The notes beneath the pieces were generated by a model, which ran no database searches, was not told the DNA's origin, and worked only from the letters and a program-made list of their open reading frames with translations. A stretch of DNA of 64,000 nt, taken from positions 1-64,000 of the forward strand of contig CAZODA010000010.1 in the NCBI GenBank assembly GCA_964578485.1, given 5' to 3'. The stretch is from CAZODA01 sp964578485 (lineage in GTDB: Bacteria > Bacteroidota > Bacteroidia > Bacteroidales > Marinilabiliaceae). A program made the translations under genes and the position numbers. Below are positions 18,313 to 27,107 of the stretch, piece by piece; position 1 is the first letter of the stretch, and the number at the start of each line of letters is the position of its first letter.

Positions 18313-19197
18313 TTAAGACTTGCTTCCGGCGTCTTTGTTTCTCATTTCTGAGGGAGGCATTCCCATTTTACTCTTAAACAGCCTGCTGAAATAATGAATG
18401 GAATCAAAACCCGTGTCATAAGCAATTTGCTTAATTGGCATATCAGTTGCCAATAGTAATTCTTTGGCACGCATCAATCTTAAATGTAAATGGTATTGAC
18501 CGGGAGAAACACCGGTATGCTTTTTAAACATTTTCCTAAAATAAGAATAACCCAAATTCAAGTTGGAAGCAAGCTCTTTAAAATCTAAATTTTTATTCAG
18601 ACTTTTACGCATAATAAATTTTGCGTCTTCCATAGCTATCTCAAGTGGCTTCCCTTTAAATTCCATGTTTTTCACATGGGCAACTAAAGAGCCTAATAAC
18701 CTGATGGCAATACCGGAAGATATTAACTGAAAACCGGGTTTCTCTTTTTGGGCAAGTTCAAAAATCCTGTAATAACAGTCTAAAAGACTCTCTTTTAAAC
18801 CACACTTAATAATAGGGTTTTTGTTGGATAATATATGATTTGTAAAAAGACGATCAACAATATCACCCTCAAGACCTATATAATGCTCAACCCAACCGGA
18901 CTTTTTGTTAGGACGGTAACGATGCCAAACACCGGGCTTTATTAGCATGATGTTTCCCGCTTCTATTTTGTAACGATCGGTTTTGGTCTCTAAAATCCCA
19001 CTTCCTTCAGTTATGTAGTTTATTTGATATTCATCAAGAATACGACCACTCATCCAATGAAAAAAATATCCTGTAGGATGCTCAGGAGCAGGATAAACAG
19101 CCCCTGGTTTTACAGACGCTTTTCCTACTACATTAAAACTTATACCCCATTGTTTATCCTCAGGATTGGATGTTAAATATTTGAAGAAATCCTTCAT
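18313..19197 (-). CDS. AraC-family transcriptional regulator
   Basis: A 294-residue regulator. It has an N-terminal cupin sugar-sensing domain (about 20-170; EGSGILETKTDRYKIEAGNIMLIKPGVWHRY) and a C-terminal double helix-turn-helix (about 190-288; FKELASNLNLGYSYFRKMFKKHTG, then IKQIAYDTGFDSIHYFSRLFK). There are no membrane segments, so it senses a cytoplasmic ligand, probably a pectin-derived monosaccharide. It is divergent from the GH2 gene and convergent with the GH28 gene. It is the only transcription factor in the pectin region and the best candidate to bind the shared 37-bp box, one copy of which lies in its own upstream region. Confidence 0.9.
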   Translation of the reverse strand: MKDFFKYLTSNPEDKQWGISFNVVGKASVKPGAVYPAPEHPTGYFFHWMSGRILDEYQINYITEGSGILETKTDRYKIEAGNIMLIKPGVWHRYRPNKKSGWVEHYIGLEGDIVDRLFTNHILSNKNPIIKCGLKESLLDCYYRIFELAQKEKPGFQLISSGIAIRLLGSLVAHVKNMEFKGKPLEIAMEDAKFIMRKSLNKNLDFKELASNLNLGYSYFRKMFKKHTGVSPGQYHLHLRLMRAKELLLATDMPIKQIAYDTGFDSIHYFSRLFKSKMGMPPSEMRNKDAGSKS

Positions 19198-19654
19198 TGT
19201 ATTTTGTTTTATAGCTTCCTAACAATAGTTGGAAGCTAGGTTTTATAAAACAATCAAATTTAAAAATTAAGCCTTTACTTAAATCTTATAATTATTTCGT
19301 CTGTTCTTTAATGAAAATATTAAGAACTTAAATATATTAAAGATCTGAATATTTTTAGAAATATGTATAAAAATAGTAAATTTTTTTTAATTTATTTTTC
19401 TGTTATTGTATTAAACCTTCATAACTACGTGTGTTTTGTGTGTTTTAATAAATTTTTTTCTTTTTAAAAAAGAGTGCCAAAAAAGTTAAATAGAATAGCA
19501 ATTTGTGCATCGTTTCATTTTTTATTTTTAATAATTTTGGTGTAATTTTAATGTTTTTATGAATTGATCCGCTTTGTCTGAATTTATTCAACAATCTGTT
19601 ATTTTAAATGTTTGCAAACTCTTTATAGAGTTTTTATGATTTAAATTTTCTCAA
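19198..19654. other. Divergent AraC/GH2 intergenic region
   Basis: About 457 bp of AT-rich DNA between divergent genes. The right part carries the 37-bp box and a TAATTTTG -7 box for the GH2 gene. The left part must hold the AraC promoter, but no clear box was recognised. No small gene is seen. Confidence 0.6.
19474..19539 (+). promoter_or_regulatory. Second copy of the shared regulatory box plus TAATTTTG -7 element
   Basis: GTGCCAAAAAAGTTAAA starts at 19474 and TGTGCAT ends at 19510, again exactly 37 bp. TAATTTTG follows after 21 bp (19532-19539). The order and spacing match the PL11 promoter to within 1 bp, while the surrounding DNA differs. The GH2 start codon is 115 bp beyond, leaving a long leader. 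Confidence 0.6.
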
Positions 19655-22093
19655 ATGAAAAGATTCCTCATTATTTTTTTGGTTTTTGTTTTTTCATCGA
19701 ACATTATTGAGTCTCAAAGACATGCCGAATGCATTAATTTCGATTGGAAATACTATAAAGGTGAAATTCAAGGTGCACATGAGCTTGACTTTGATGATGC
19801 CGATTGGACAGTAGTACATTTGCCTCATGATGCCAGTATTGGTGGACCATTTGTTAGGGACAGCCTCAATTCAGATCGGAAAAATGGGTTTTTACCTCGT
19901 CAGAAAGGCTGGTACCGAAAATCTTTGGAATTGAAGGAAAATATTGTAGGAAAAAGGATTTACCTTGAGTTTGAAGGTGTTTACCGAGATGCAAATATCT
20001 TTGTGAATGGTTCGAATGTGGCACATCAACTAAATGGTTTCATGGGCTTTTTTGTTGATATAACTGATGTAGCTAAAATTGGTGAAAATCTTATAGCTGT
20101 GAGTTATGATAATACCGACATGGAAAGCTCGCGTTGGTATAATGGCGAAGGTATTTATCGTAATGTATGGCTGCTAATAAATTCTGATGTTCATGTAGAT
20201 CATTATGGCACTTATATTTATACCCCCTTTATAACAGAGGAGTTTGCGAAAGTAAATATTGAAACTGAAGTAAAAAATCATAAAAATGAAAGCTTAGATA
20301 TTACACTGCAAACAGAAATTATCGATCCAAATGGTAAGACCCTTAAAACTATTATAAATAAGGCCCCAATTGGCCCGGGCGAATTATATGTTTTTCGTCA
20401 ATTTTCAGATCTTGAAGATCCGCAATTGTGGGGACCTGCTAATCCCTTTATATATCAGCTGCGTTCAACCCTTATTAATAATAATAATGATGTTGTTGAT
20501 GTTTATGAAAGTAGTTTTGGAATTCGTAATGTTGAATTTTCACCTGAATATGGGCTCTTAATAAATGGTGAGAAAGTGTTGGCTAAAGGGGTTAATATTC
20601 ATCACGATCTTGGCCCTCTGGGTGCTGCGGCTTATGAAAGAGGATTTGAACGGCGACTCGAAGGCTTAAAAAAACTTGGAGTAAATGCAATTCGTTTGTC
20701 TCATAATCCACACGCTAAATTTGTTTTGGACTGGTGTGATAAAAATGGCTTTTTAGTTGTAGATGAGCCTTTCGATAAATGGGATGATCAATTTTTTGGA
20801 CAAGGAAATTCCTTTGAAGATCACTGGGAAGAAACTATGATATCATTTTTGAAAAGAGATAGAAATCATCCTTCAGTAATAATTTGGAGTGTTGGTAATG
20901 AGCCAACACAGCAAAGGAGTCCACGTTATGATTTTGGAATTCCAATGATGAAGAAATTATATGATTTTGTTAGAATGTACGAGCCTTCTCGAATGATAAC
21001 AGCCGGCTTACATCCATCACGAAAAAGTGGAGCTTATGGTACAAAAAATTATTACTATGAAGGACCACCTGAAATGGTGTTTTACATGGATGTTGTAAGT
21101 ACAAATTATCGTGAAGAATTTTGGCCCGTTGATAAAGCAAACTATCCGCAGTTGATATTTATGCTTAGCGAATCGCAGGTAGGTAACCTTGGAAATGAAT
21201 GGTTTAATTTTGATCATAGCTCTTCAGTTGGTTTGTTCTATTGGGGAGGAACTGATTATATTGGGGAATCCTTTGGATGGCCTGCAAAAGGATGGGTGAA
21301 TGGAATTATCGATTGGAATGATCACTGGAAACCATTTTCATATTATATACAAAGTTTATACAGCGATGAACCAATGGTACATGTTGCTTCTTTTTCAAGA
21401 GGAAGTGAAGTAGAACAATATTGGAATGAAGTGGCACTACGATATCAGCCAATGTTTTCACATTGGAACTGGGAAGGAAAAGATTCAGTAAGTGTTTATA
21501 CCTTTACTAACTGCCAAGAAGTTGAATTATTCCTCAATGGAAAATCTATGGGAGTAAAAAAAGTTCCCGAATTATATTATACCAAAAATATTAAAGGACT
21601 TACAGCTGAAGAGTATGATCCCGAAAACCCACTTACTTTGGGACCTCCAATACATGATGAACTTGAATGGCGCATTCCATACGAATCAGGCTCAATTGTT
21701 GCCGTCAGTCGTATTGATGGTAAAGAAGTGGCTCGCCATGAGCTGAAAACAGCAGGTGAAGCATATCGCATAGTTCTTGAACCTGACAGGAATATTATTA
21801 ATGCCGATGGGATGGACCTATCATTTATCACTGTTAAAGTAGTTGATTCAAAAGGTGTCATTATACCGGATGCCGATCATAATATTAACTTTAGGGTTAA
21901 AGGTACAGGAACTAATGTTGCAGTAAGTAATGCAGATATGCTTAGTAATGAATCTTTTATTTCTGACGAACGAAAAGTCTTCCAAGGTAAAGGCATGATT
22001 GTCATACGCTCAAGTAGAGAGCCAGGAACTGTACGTGTTAGAGCTTCGGCAAAAGGCTTAAGAAATGGAGTTGTAGATATAGAAGTTCAATAA
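19655..22093 (+). CDS. GH2 glycosidase, beta-galactosidase type
   Basis: An 812-residue secreted enzyme (signal cleaved near IIESQ). Domains in order: a sugar-binding jelly roll (about 30-190, with SSRWYNGEGIYRNVWL), an immunoglobulin-like domain (190-300), a TIM barrel (300-590), a DUF4982-type sandwich, and a C-terminal Ig-like domain. The acid/base Glu is in VGNEP near residue 413 and the nucleophile is probably the Glu of LSESQ near residue 505. GH2 enzymes of pectin loci usually remove beta-galactose, or less often beta-glucuronic acid or alpha-arabinopyranose. Galactose from RG-I side chains is the likely target, but specificity cannot be fixed from sequence. Confidence 0.85.
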   Translation: MKRFLIIFLVFVFSSNIIESQRHAECINFDWKYYKGEIQGAHELDFDDADWTVVHLPHDASIGGPFVRDSLNSDRKNGFLPRQKGWYRKSLELKENIVGKRIYLEFEGVYRDANIFVNGSNVAHQLNGFMGFFVDITDVAKIGENLIAVSYDNTDMESSRWYNGEGIYRNVWLLINSDVHVDHYGTYIYTPFITEEFAKVNIETEVKNHKNESLDITLQTEIIDPNGKTLKTIINKAPIGPGELYVFRQFSDLEDPQLWGPANPFIYQLRSTLINNNNDVVDVYESSFGIRNVEFSPEYGLLINGEKVLAKGVNIHHDLGPLGAAAYERGFERRLEGLKKLGVNAIRLSHNPHAKFVLDWCDKNGFLVVDEPFDKWDDQFFGQGNSFEDHWEETMISFLKRDRNHPSVIIWSVGNEPTQQRSPRYDFGIPMMKKLYDFVRMYEPSRMITAGLHPSRKSGAYGTKNYYYEGPPEMVFYMDVVSTNYREEFWPVDKANYPQLIFMLSESQVGNLGNEWFNFDHSSSVGLFYWGGTDYIGESFGWPAKGWVNGIIDWNDHWKPFSYYIQSLYSDEPMVHVASFSRGSEVEQYWNEVALRYQPMFSHWNWEGKDSVSVYTFTNCQEVELFLNGKSMGVKKVPELYYTKNIKGLTAEEYDPENPLTLGPPIHDELEWRIPYESGSIVAVSRIDGKEVARHELKTAGEAYRIVLEPDRNIINADGMDLSFITVKVVDSKGVIIPDADHNINFRVKGTGTNVAVSNADMLSNESFISDERKVFQGKGMIVIRSSREPGTVRVRASAKGLRNGVVDIEVQ

Positions 22094-22332
22094 ATATCAT
22101 AAATTAAATTGTTTATAGCTCTTGCATTCACATTTTCAGGTGATTAGTAAGCTGTCATAATTGTTTTAAATTCCTGTTAAACTATTTTTGTCTTTTCCAT
22201 TGAAAACGTTTACATTTGTAATGTTAAAATATGCGAAATTTTGATATAATTTAATCTTGCAATAAGGGAAAGAGAGTCAGCAATCATTTATTTGAACTTA
22301 AAATATTTTTTCTAACTCTAAATTATATTCTT

Positions 22333-23394
22333 ATGAAAACAATTACACGACTTTTTACATTGTGCGCAATGATGACCTTCCTTGGAGTTTTTACAATTAC
22401 CGCCCAGGAAAGTCCTTCATTAAATACTGATAGAGGTACAGGATGGAGCGAACAGACAGAACCTTTAGTTTTGAGCTTGAATTTTCAGGATTATGAGCAT
22501 TTTCATTCACAGGCCAATGAAGATTCTAGTAATAGTAGGCATAATTTGGATCCGGAAAAAGATCCTGCCGATCCTGATGCTGTTATTCTTGGATATAAAG
22601 ATATGGTAGATGTCAGAAATTATATTGGTTCAAATCTTACTGTTACTTTAGATTTTAATGAATGTGCATTTGCCCCTGAATGGCAGACTGCCTACGGATT
22701 CAGTGATTCTCAAGAAGGGGAGAATACCGAAAATGTTTCCAATGGATTTGTGGAAATCAGTCGCGACTGGGACCATGGTGGCCTTTTGGTAACTCAGGGA
22801 TATTTCACTATCGATCTTGGAAATATGGAATATATTGCTGCTTTGCAATATACTACCTCCAGTGCCGGTGGAAACAGAAGAGGCTTCTCTCTCGAATATA
22901 GTATTGATTCAGGTGTTTCCTGGGATACACTTAGATGGCAACCAGGGGATCAACATTGGGCAGAATCGTTTACAGCAAGCCCCTATACCAATGAAAGAAC
23001 TCCCAACGGATATCGTTGCGATGGTTCAGGATTTGGACTGGTATGGGAAGATAATATCTATTTTGCTCCCGATGAAGGAGAACATTTTATGGTTCGTTTT
23101 ACTATCGCTTCCAATCAAGTCCATCGTGTCCATGATTTTAAAGTTTATGGCGATCTGAAAACCGAAACTTTTATAGATAATCTTAAAGCCAATACCCTCT
23201 CGATTAATGGTACGGGAAGTCTTGTTCAGGTTTCAAAAGTTGCTGATATATCAGTCTTTAATCTCGCAGGCTCTAAGGTGAAATCGATTTCAAATAATTC
23301 CCGGCTTTCAATTGTCGATTTACCAGCAGGTATATATGTTGTAAGAGCTTCTGCCGGTAACGAATCGGCCGTTGCAAAAATTATTAAAAAATAG
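22333..23394 (+). CDS. T9SS-exported protein with unassigned beta-sandwich
   Basis: A 353-residue secreted protein. It has a signal peptide (residues 1-24, cleaved near ITAQ), an all-beta central region rich in Trp, Asp and Gly (residues 40-275), and a C-terminal type IX sorting domain (ISVFNLAGSKVKSI, then LPAGIYVVRAS and a final KIIKK). It therefore crosses the outer membrane and is attached or released at the surface. The central region has no catalytic motif I recognise. With its Trp-rich loops (WETD-like DWDHGG, SWDTLRW) it could be a carbohydrate-binding module acting alone. It is flanked by GH2 and SusC genes and has its own downstream terminator. Confidence 0.65.
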   Translation: MKTITRLFTLCAMMTFLGVFTITAQESPSLNTDRGTGWSEQTEPLVLSLNFQDYEHFHSQANEDSSNSRHNLDPEKDPADPDAVILGYKDMVDVRNYIGSNLTVTLDFNECAFAPEWQTAYGFSDSQEGENTENVSNGFVEISRDWDHGGLLVTQGYFTIDLGNMEYIAALQYTTSSAGGNRRGFSLEYSIDSGVSWDTLRWQPGDQHWAESFTASPYTNERTPNGYRCDGSGFGLVWEDNIYFAPDEGEHFMVRFTIASNQVHRVHDFKVYGDLKTETFIDNLKANTLSINGTGSLVQVSKVADISVFNLAGSKVKSISNNSRLSIVDLPAGIYVVRASAGNESAVAKIIKK

Positions 23395-23798
23395 AGAGAT
23401 TAATATAGAATACCTTTTAACTTATTTATAGTTTAATCAGAACCGACAATGAGTGTTGCCGGTTCTGATTCGATTTAATAGATTAATATTAATAACTTTT
23501 AAGCATTAAAATATCAGCTTTGTATTTTTTTAATCTAAAGTGTTAAAATTTTAGATTTATTGTTGTGATTTTTAAAATAAAAAAGTCGTAGTTAAAGGAA
23601 TTTTGTTAAAGCGGAATTGAAGTTTTATCTGAAAGTTGTAAATTCTTAATAAAATGATAGTTGAACTTCTGTTTCAAAGGAATGATTTGTTAAAAACAGA
23701 TTATTCCTTACAATATTGAAAGTTATAATTTTAAGTAAATACTATTCGGTTTTAATATATATCATCATTTTTAATGACCTACATTAAATTTTTATCTA
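23395..23798. other. Intergenic region before susC
   Basis: About 400 bp of AT-rich DNA. It contains the terminator of the T9SS gene at its left end and must contain the SusC promoter and leader at its right end. I found no clear TAnnTTTG box, 37-bp shared box or small gene. Confidence 0.55.
23435..23470 (+). terminator. Rho-independent-type hairpin after the T9SS gene
   Basis: AATCAGAACCG (23435-23445) pairs perfectly with CGGTTCTGATT (23460-23470). A short inner CAA/TTG stem extends it. The following tract is only moderately T-rich (cgatttaata). It separates the T9SS gene from the SusC transcript. Confidence 0.65.
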
Positions 23799-26700
23799 AT
23801 GAACTTTTATAGGAAAAAACATTTATACCCAAGATGGCATTTAAATCTTGAATGGATCCGAATTTATCGTTTGATATTTTTTTTGATGATATTTTCATTG
23901 TTTGCTGATAATACAATAATGGGGCAAAATGATGAAAGAGTGATTGTATTTGGAACGGTAAAAGATGAAAACAATGAGCCTATGCCTGGTGTCAATGTTC
24001 TTAGTGCTAAGGTTCCCGGTTTGGGTACCGTCTCCAATATAGATGGCAATTACAGTATTGTTGTTGCTCCGGATGATGTGTTACGGTTTTCTTTTATTGG
24101 ATTTTCACTTCAAGAGGTAGCTGTAGATGGCCGTACAGCTATTCATGTGGTAATGCAACCCGAAGTGACTGCCCTCGACGAGGTGGTTTTAATTGGTTAC
24201 GGTACTTCGCGTAAAGCCAATCTTGTGGGAAATGTTTCTACACTCGATGTGGAACAGATTATCGATTTTCCTTCTACTAATTTAACTTCTTTATTAGATG
24301 GACAAATTCCCGGATTATCTGTCAGCCCGGCACAGCCAACCGGTCGTCCCGGTGCTGCCACTCGCTTGATAATTCATGGTACTAATACCTTTGGTACAAC
24401 CGGTGCCGGAGGCGGCGCTAAAGAAGCCGCTCCACTTTATGTGGTAGATGGTTTTATTGTTTCGCAAGAAGAATTTGACATGCTTGATATTTCAGATATT
24501 GAAAACTTCTCTGTGTTAAAAGATGCCTCTGCTGCAGTATATGGAGCGAGAGGTGCAAACGGAGTTATTTTGGTGCAAACACGCCGTGGAAAAGCAGATC
24601 GCCTACGGGTAAATTATTCAGGAAGCTATGGGATTAGCGATGCCACTCAGCAAACCGAAATGTTGAGTGCATATGATCATGCTCGTATGCTCAATGAACT
24701 TAATTATGCCAATACGGAATTTGAACCATTTAGCGATGAAGATTTTCAGGCTCTTCGCAATATTGATCACAACTGGCTAAAAGACGCTTGGAAGTTGGCA
24801 TCTATTTCCCGTCATTCCATTAATTTGTCGGGAGGCTCTGATCGTTTGCGTATATTCGGTGGAGGAACCCATATTTATGAAACCGGAAATTTCAACAAAC
24901 TGGATGTTACGAAATTTAACTATCGGATAGGGGTAGATGCTGAATTGATAAAAAATCTTATGCTTGCTGTAACACTTACTATCGACAACAAGGAGGTAAT
25001 GGTTCCTTATACGGAATCAGTAGGCAGCAATACCATGGAGAATTTGTTTGAACCTTTGTTGCAAGCCCCCCGTTGGATGCCTCATCATATTAATGGCTTG
25101 GCTGTATATTCATCCTATTTGAGAGATAATCCCTTTGCTTTTTTTGATTCCAACAGCTACCGCCATAACCAAGATAAAGGGAATACTTTTAATGCCTCCT
25201 TGCGGTATAAATTTGAGCAAATCAATGGACTTGAAGCAGGCATAACTTATAGTCGTCGTGAAAATCATAATTATAGCAAGCAATATTCCATCCCTTATGA
25301 ATTGTATGAATTTAGCCCGCTTGGTGACAGCCGATATTTGCTAAGTGATGAAATCGCTGCCGTTCGCCAGATTAGAAATAGTAATAGAATCTTTGAATCA
25401 TATAATTATGGTCAAAACTATCAATTCAATGCTAATTTGAATTATGATCGTAATTTTGGAGTTCATAATATTCAGTTGTTTGCTTCCTATGAGCAATCTG
25501 AGAATGAATACAGCCGATTTGATGGAATGGCCCAAGAACAAAAGTTGATTGGCGTGGAAACGCAACTTGCTTTCGAAAATGAACAGGCTAGAACTCGCGG
25601 TTGGATGGGAGAGGGAGGCCGCCGATCAGGAATCGGACGCTTCAATTATAATTATGATAATCGCTATATTTTTGAAAGTACTGTTAGAATTGAATCCTCC
25701 ACAAGTTTTGCACCTGGAAAACGTAGAGGTGTTTTTCCGGCCTTTGGTGCAGCTTGGGTTCTTTCTGAAGAACAGTTTTTTAGAGATAATGTGGGATTCA
25801 TAGACTTTTTAAAATTGCGTGGATCTGCAGGACGTACCGGTATTGATTATATTGGTGATTACCAATATAGGTTGGAGTACACAACTTCAGACAGCTATTT
25901 GTTTGGAACAAACCCTTTGGGAGGGATCAGTGCCCAGAACAATGGAGTTGTTAGTACCGGAGTTAGCTGGGAGAAATCAGACTTGTATAATGCCGGAATT
26001 GATATGCACTTTTTGGGCAATCGCTTAATGCTTTCTTTAGATGCCTTCTATCGTTATACTTTTGATATTTTAGACCAACGAACCGTTATTATGCCCATAA
26101 CAACCGGAATTACAAAAATGGTGAGTGAAAATATCGGACGATTGGAAGCTTGGGGCTATGATATGTCACTTGAATGGAAGGCCCGGGTAACATCTGACTT
26201 TAGTTATAATATTAAAGGGGTGTTTGCGTATAATACCAATCGCGTTTTAGACCGTCCTACAGAATATTCGGAGCTGGATTTTCGTTATCCCATTGGTAAG
26301 AGTACTTATGCTGCCAGTGCTGATGAGGGATTCTTTGATTATGGTATAATTCGCACACAAGAACAATTGGAAGCAATAAATCAGACCAACCAAGAACAGT
26401 TTGGCTATGATATGACTATATACGGAGAACCATTGCAACTTGGGATGCTATATTATCAGGATATTGGACGACCCGGTAATATAGCTGAAGGAGAACCACC
26501 CATTGTATTTGAACCCGACGGACGCATCACCGACGAAGATATTACTTATATTCAGAGAGTGAATGATGATTTTCATTGGAAAAATCTTTTACCAAGCAGT
26601 ACCACAATTGGTGCTAAATGGAAAAACGTTTCAGTGAATATGCAATTTAATATGATGTATGGTATTACCAACCGTGAGGTGGATAAACTCGCCAGATCTG

Positions 26701-27047
26701 CCCCTACCATAAATCTTAATGCACCGGCTTTCTGGAAGGATTTCTATACCGAAGATAATATTAATGCAAAATATCCCAGTCCAAGATATGCTTCATTCAA
26801 TGAATTGCGGTCTTCGTTTTGGTATAAAGACAGAGTGTTGTTGCGATTAAGAAATTTGAATGTGTCCTATACGCTACCCGCTAAGTTGGTGAATGATTAT
26901 GGTTTGACTTCAATTAGGGTGTTTTTTGTAGGAACCAATTTATGGACCCCGATCAGTACTTTTGATTATAAGGAAGATGCAATTGCACGATTCAATTCCT
27001 ATCCCTTTTTGAAAACATATAACTTTGGGCTAAACCTTAGTTTTTAA
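23799..27047 (+). CDS. SusC-like TonB-dependent outer-membrane transporter
   Basis: A 1082-residue SusC/RagA-family protein. It has a long basic N-terminus, a signal segment (about 25-47, ending IMGQ), a carboxypeptidase-regulatory-like domain (50-130; VFGTVKDENNEPMPGVNV), the conserved LIGYGT segment before the plug (about 138), the plug (140-260; LDGQIPGLSV, GANGVILVQTRRGKA) and the 22-strand barrel ending in LNLSF. It imports oligosaccharides through the outer membrane with TonB energy, capped by the adjacent SusD. Here the ligand should be a pectin or rhamnogalacturonan fragment. The SusD gene follows after 60 bp. Confidence 0.95.
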   Translation: MNFYRKKHLYPRWHLNLEWIRIYRLIFFLMIFSLFADNTIMGQNDERVIVFGTVKDENNEPMPGVNVLSAKVPGLGTVSNIDGNYSIVVAPDDVLRFSFIGFSLQEVAVDGRTAIHVVMQPEVTALDEVVLIGYGTSRKANLVGNVSTLDVEQIIDFPSTNLTSLLDGQIPGLSVSPAQPTGRPGAATRLIIHGTNTFGTTGAGGGAKEAAPLYVVDGFIVSQEEFDMLDISDIENFSVLKDASAAVYGARGANGVILVQTRRGKADRLRVNYSGSYGISDATQQTEMLSAYDHARMLNELNYANTEFEPFSDEDFQALRNIDHNWLKDAWKLASISRHSINLSGGSDRLRIFGGGTHIYETGNFNKLDVTKFNYRIGVDAELIKNLMLAVTLTIDNKEVMVPYTESVGSNTMENLFEPLLQAPRWMPHHINGLAVYSSYLRDNPFAFFDSNSYRHNQDKGNTFNASLRYKFEQINGLEAGITYSRRENHNYSKQYSIPYELYEFSPLGDSRYLLSDEIAAVRQIRNSNRIFESYNYGQNYQFNANLNYDRNFGVHNIQLFASYEQSENEYSRFDGMAQEQKLIGVETQLAFENEQARTRGWMGEGGRRSGIGRFNYNYDNRYIFESTVRIESSTSFAPGKRRGVFPAFGAAWVLSEEQFFRDNVGFIDFLKLRGSAGRTGIDYIGDYQYRLEYTTSDSYLFGTNPLGGISAQNNGVVSTGVSWEKSDLYNAGIDMHFLGNRLMLSLDAFYRYTFDILDQRTVIMPITTGITKMVSENIGRLEAWGYDMSLEWKARVTSDFSYNIKGVFAYNTNRVLDRPTEYSELDFRYPIGKSTYAASADEGFFDYGIIRTQEQLEAINQTNQEQFGYDMTIYGEPLQLGMLYYQDIGRPGNIAEGEPPIVFEPDGRITDEDITYIQRVNDDFHWKNLLPSSTTIGAKWKNVSVNMQFNMMYGITNREVDKLARSAPTINLNAPAFWKDFYTEDNINAKYPSPRYASFNELRSSFWYKDRVLLRLRNLNVSYTLPAKLVNDYGLTSIRVFFVGTNLWTPISTFDYKEDAIARFNSYPFLKTYNFGLNLSF

Positions 27048-27107
27048 AGCTTTGTTAAGAAAACAGAGAGCAATTATGTATATGATGCAAAAATCAATAA
27101 TAAACAC

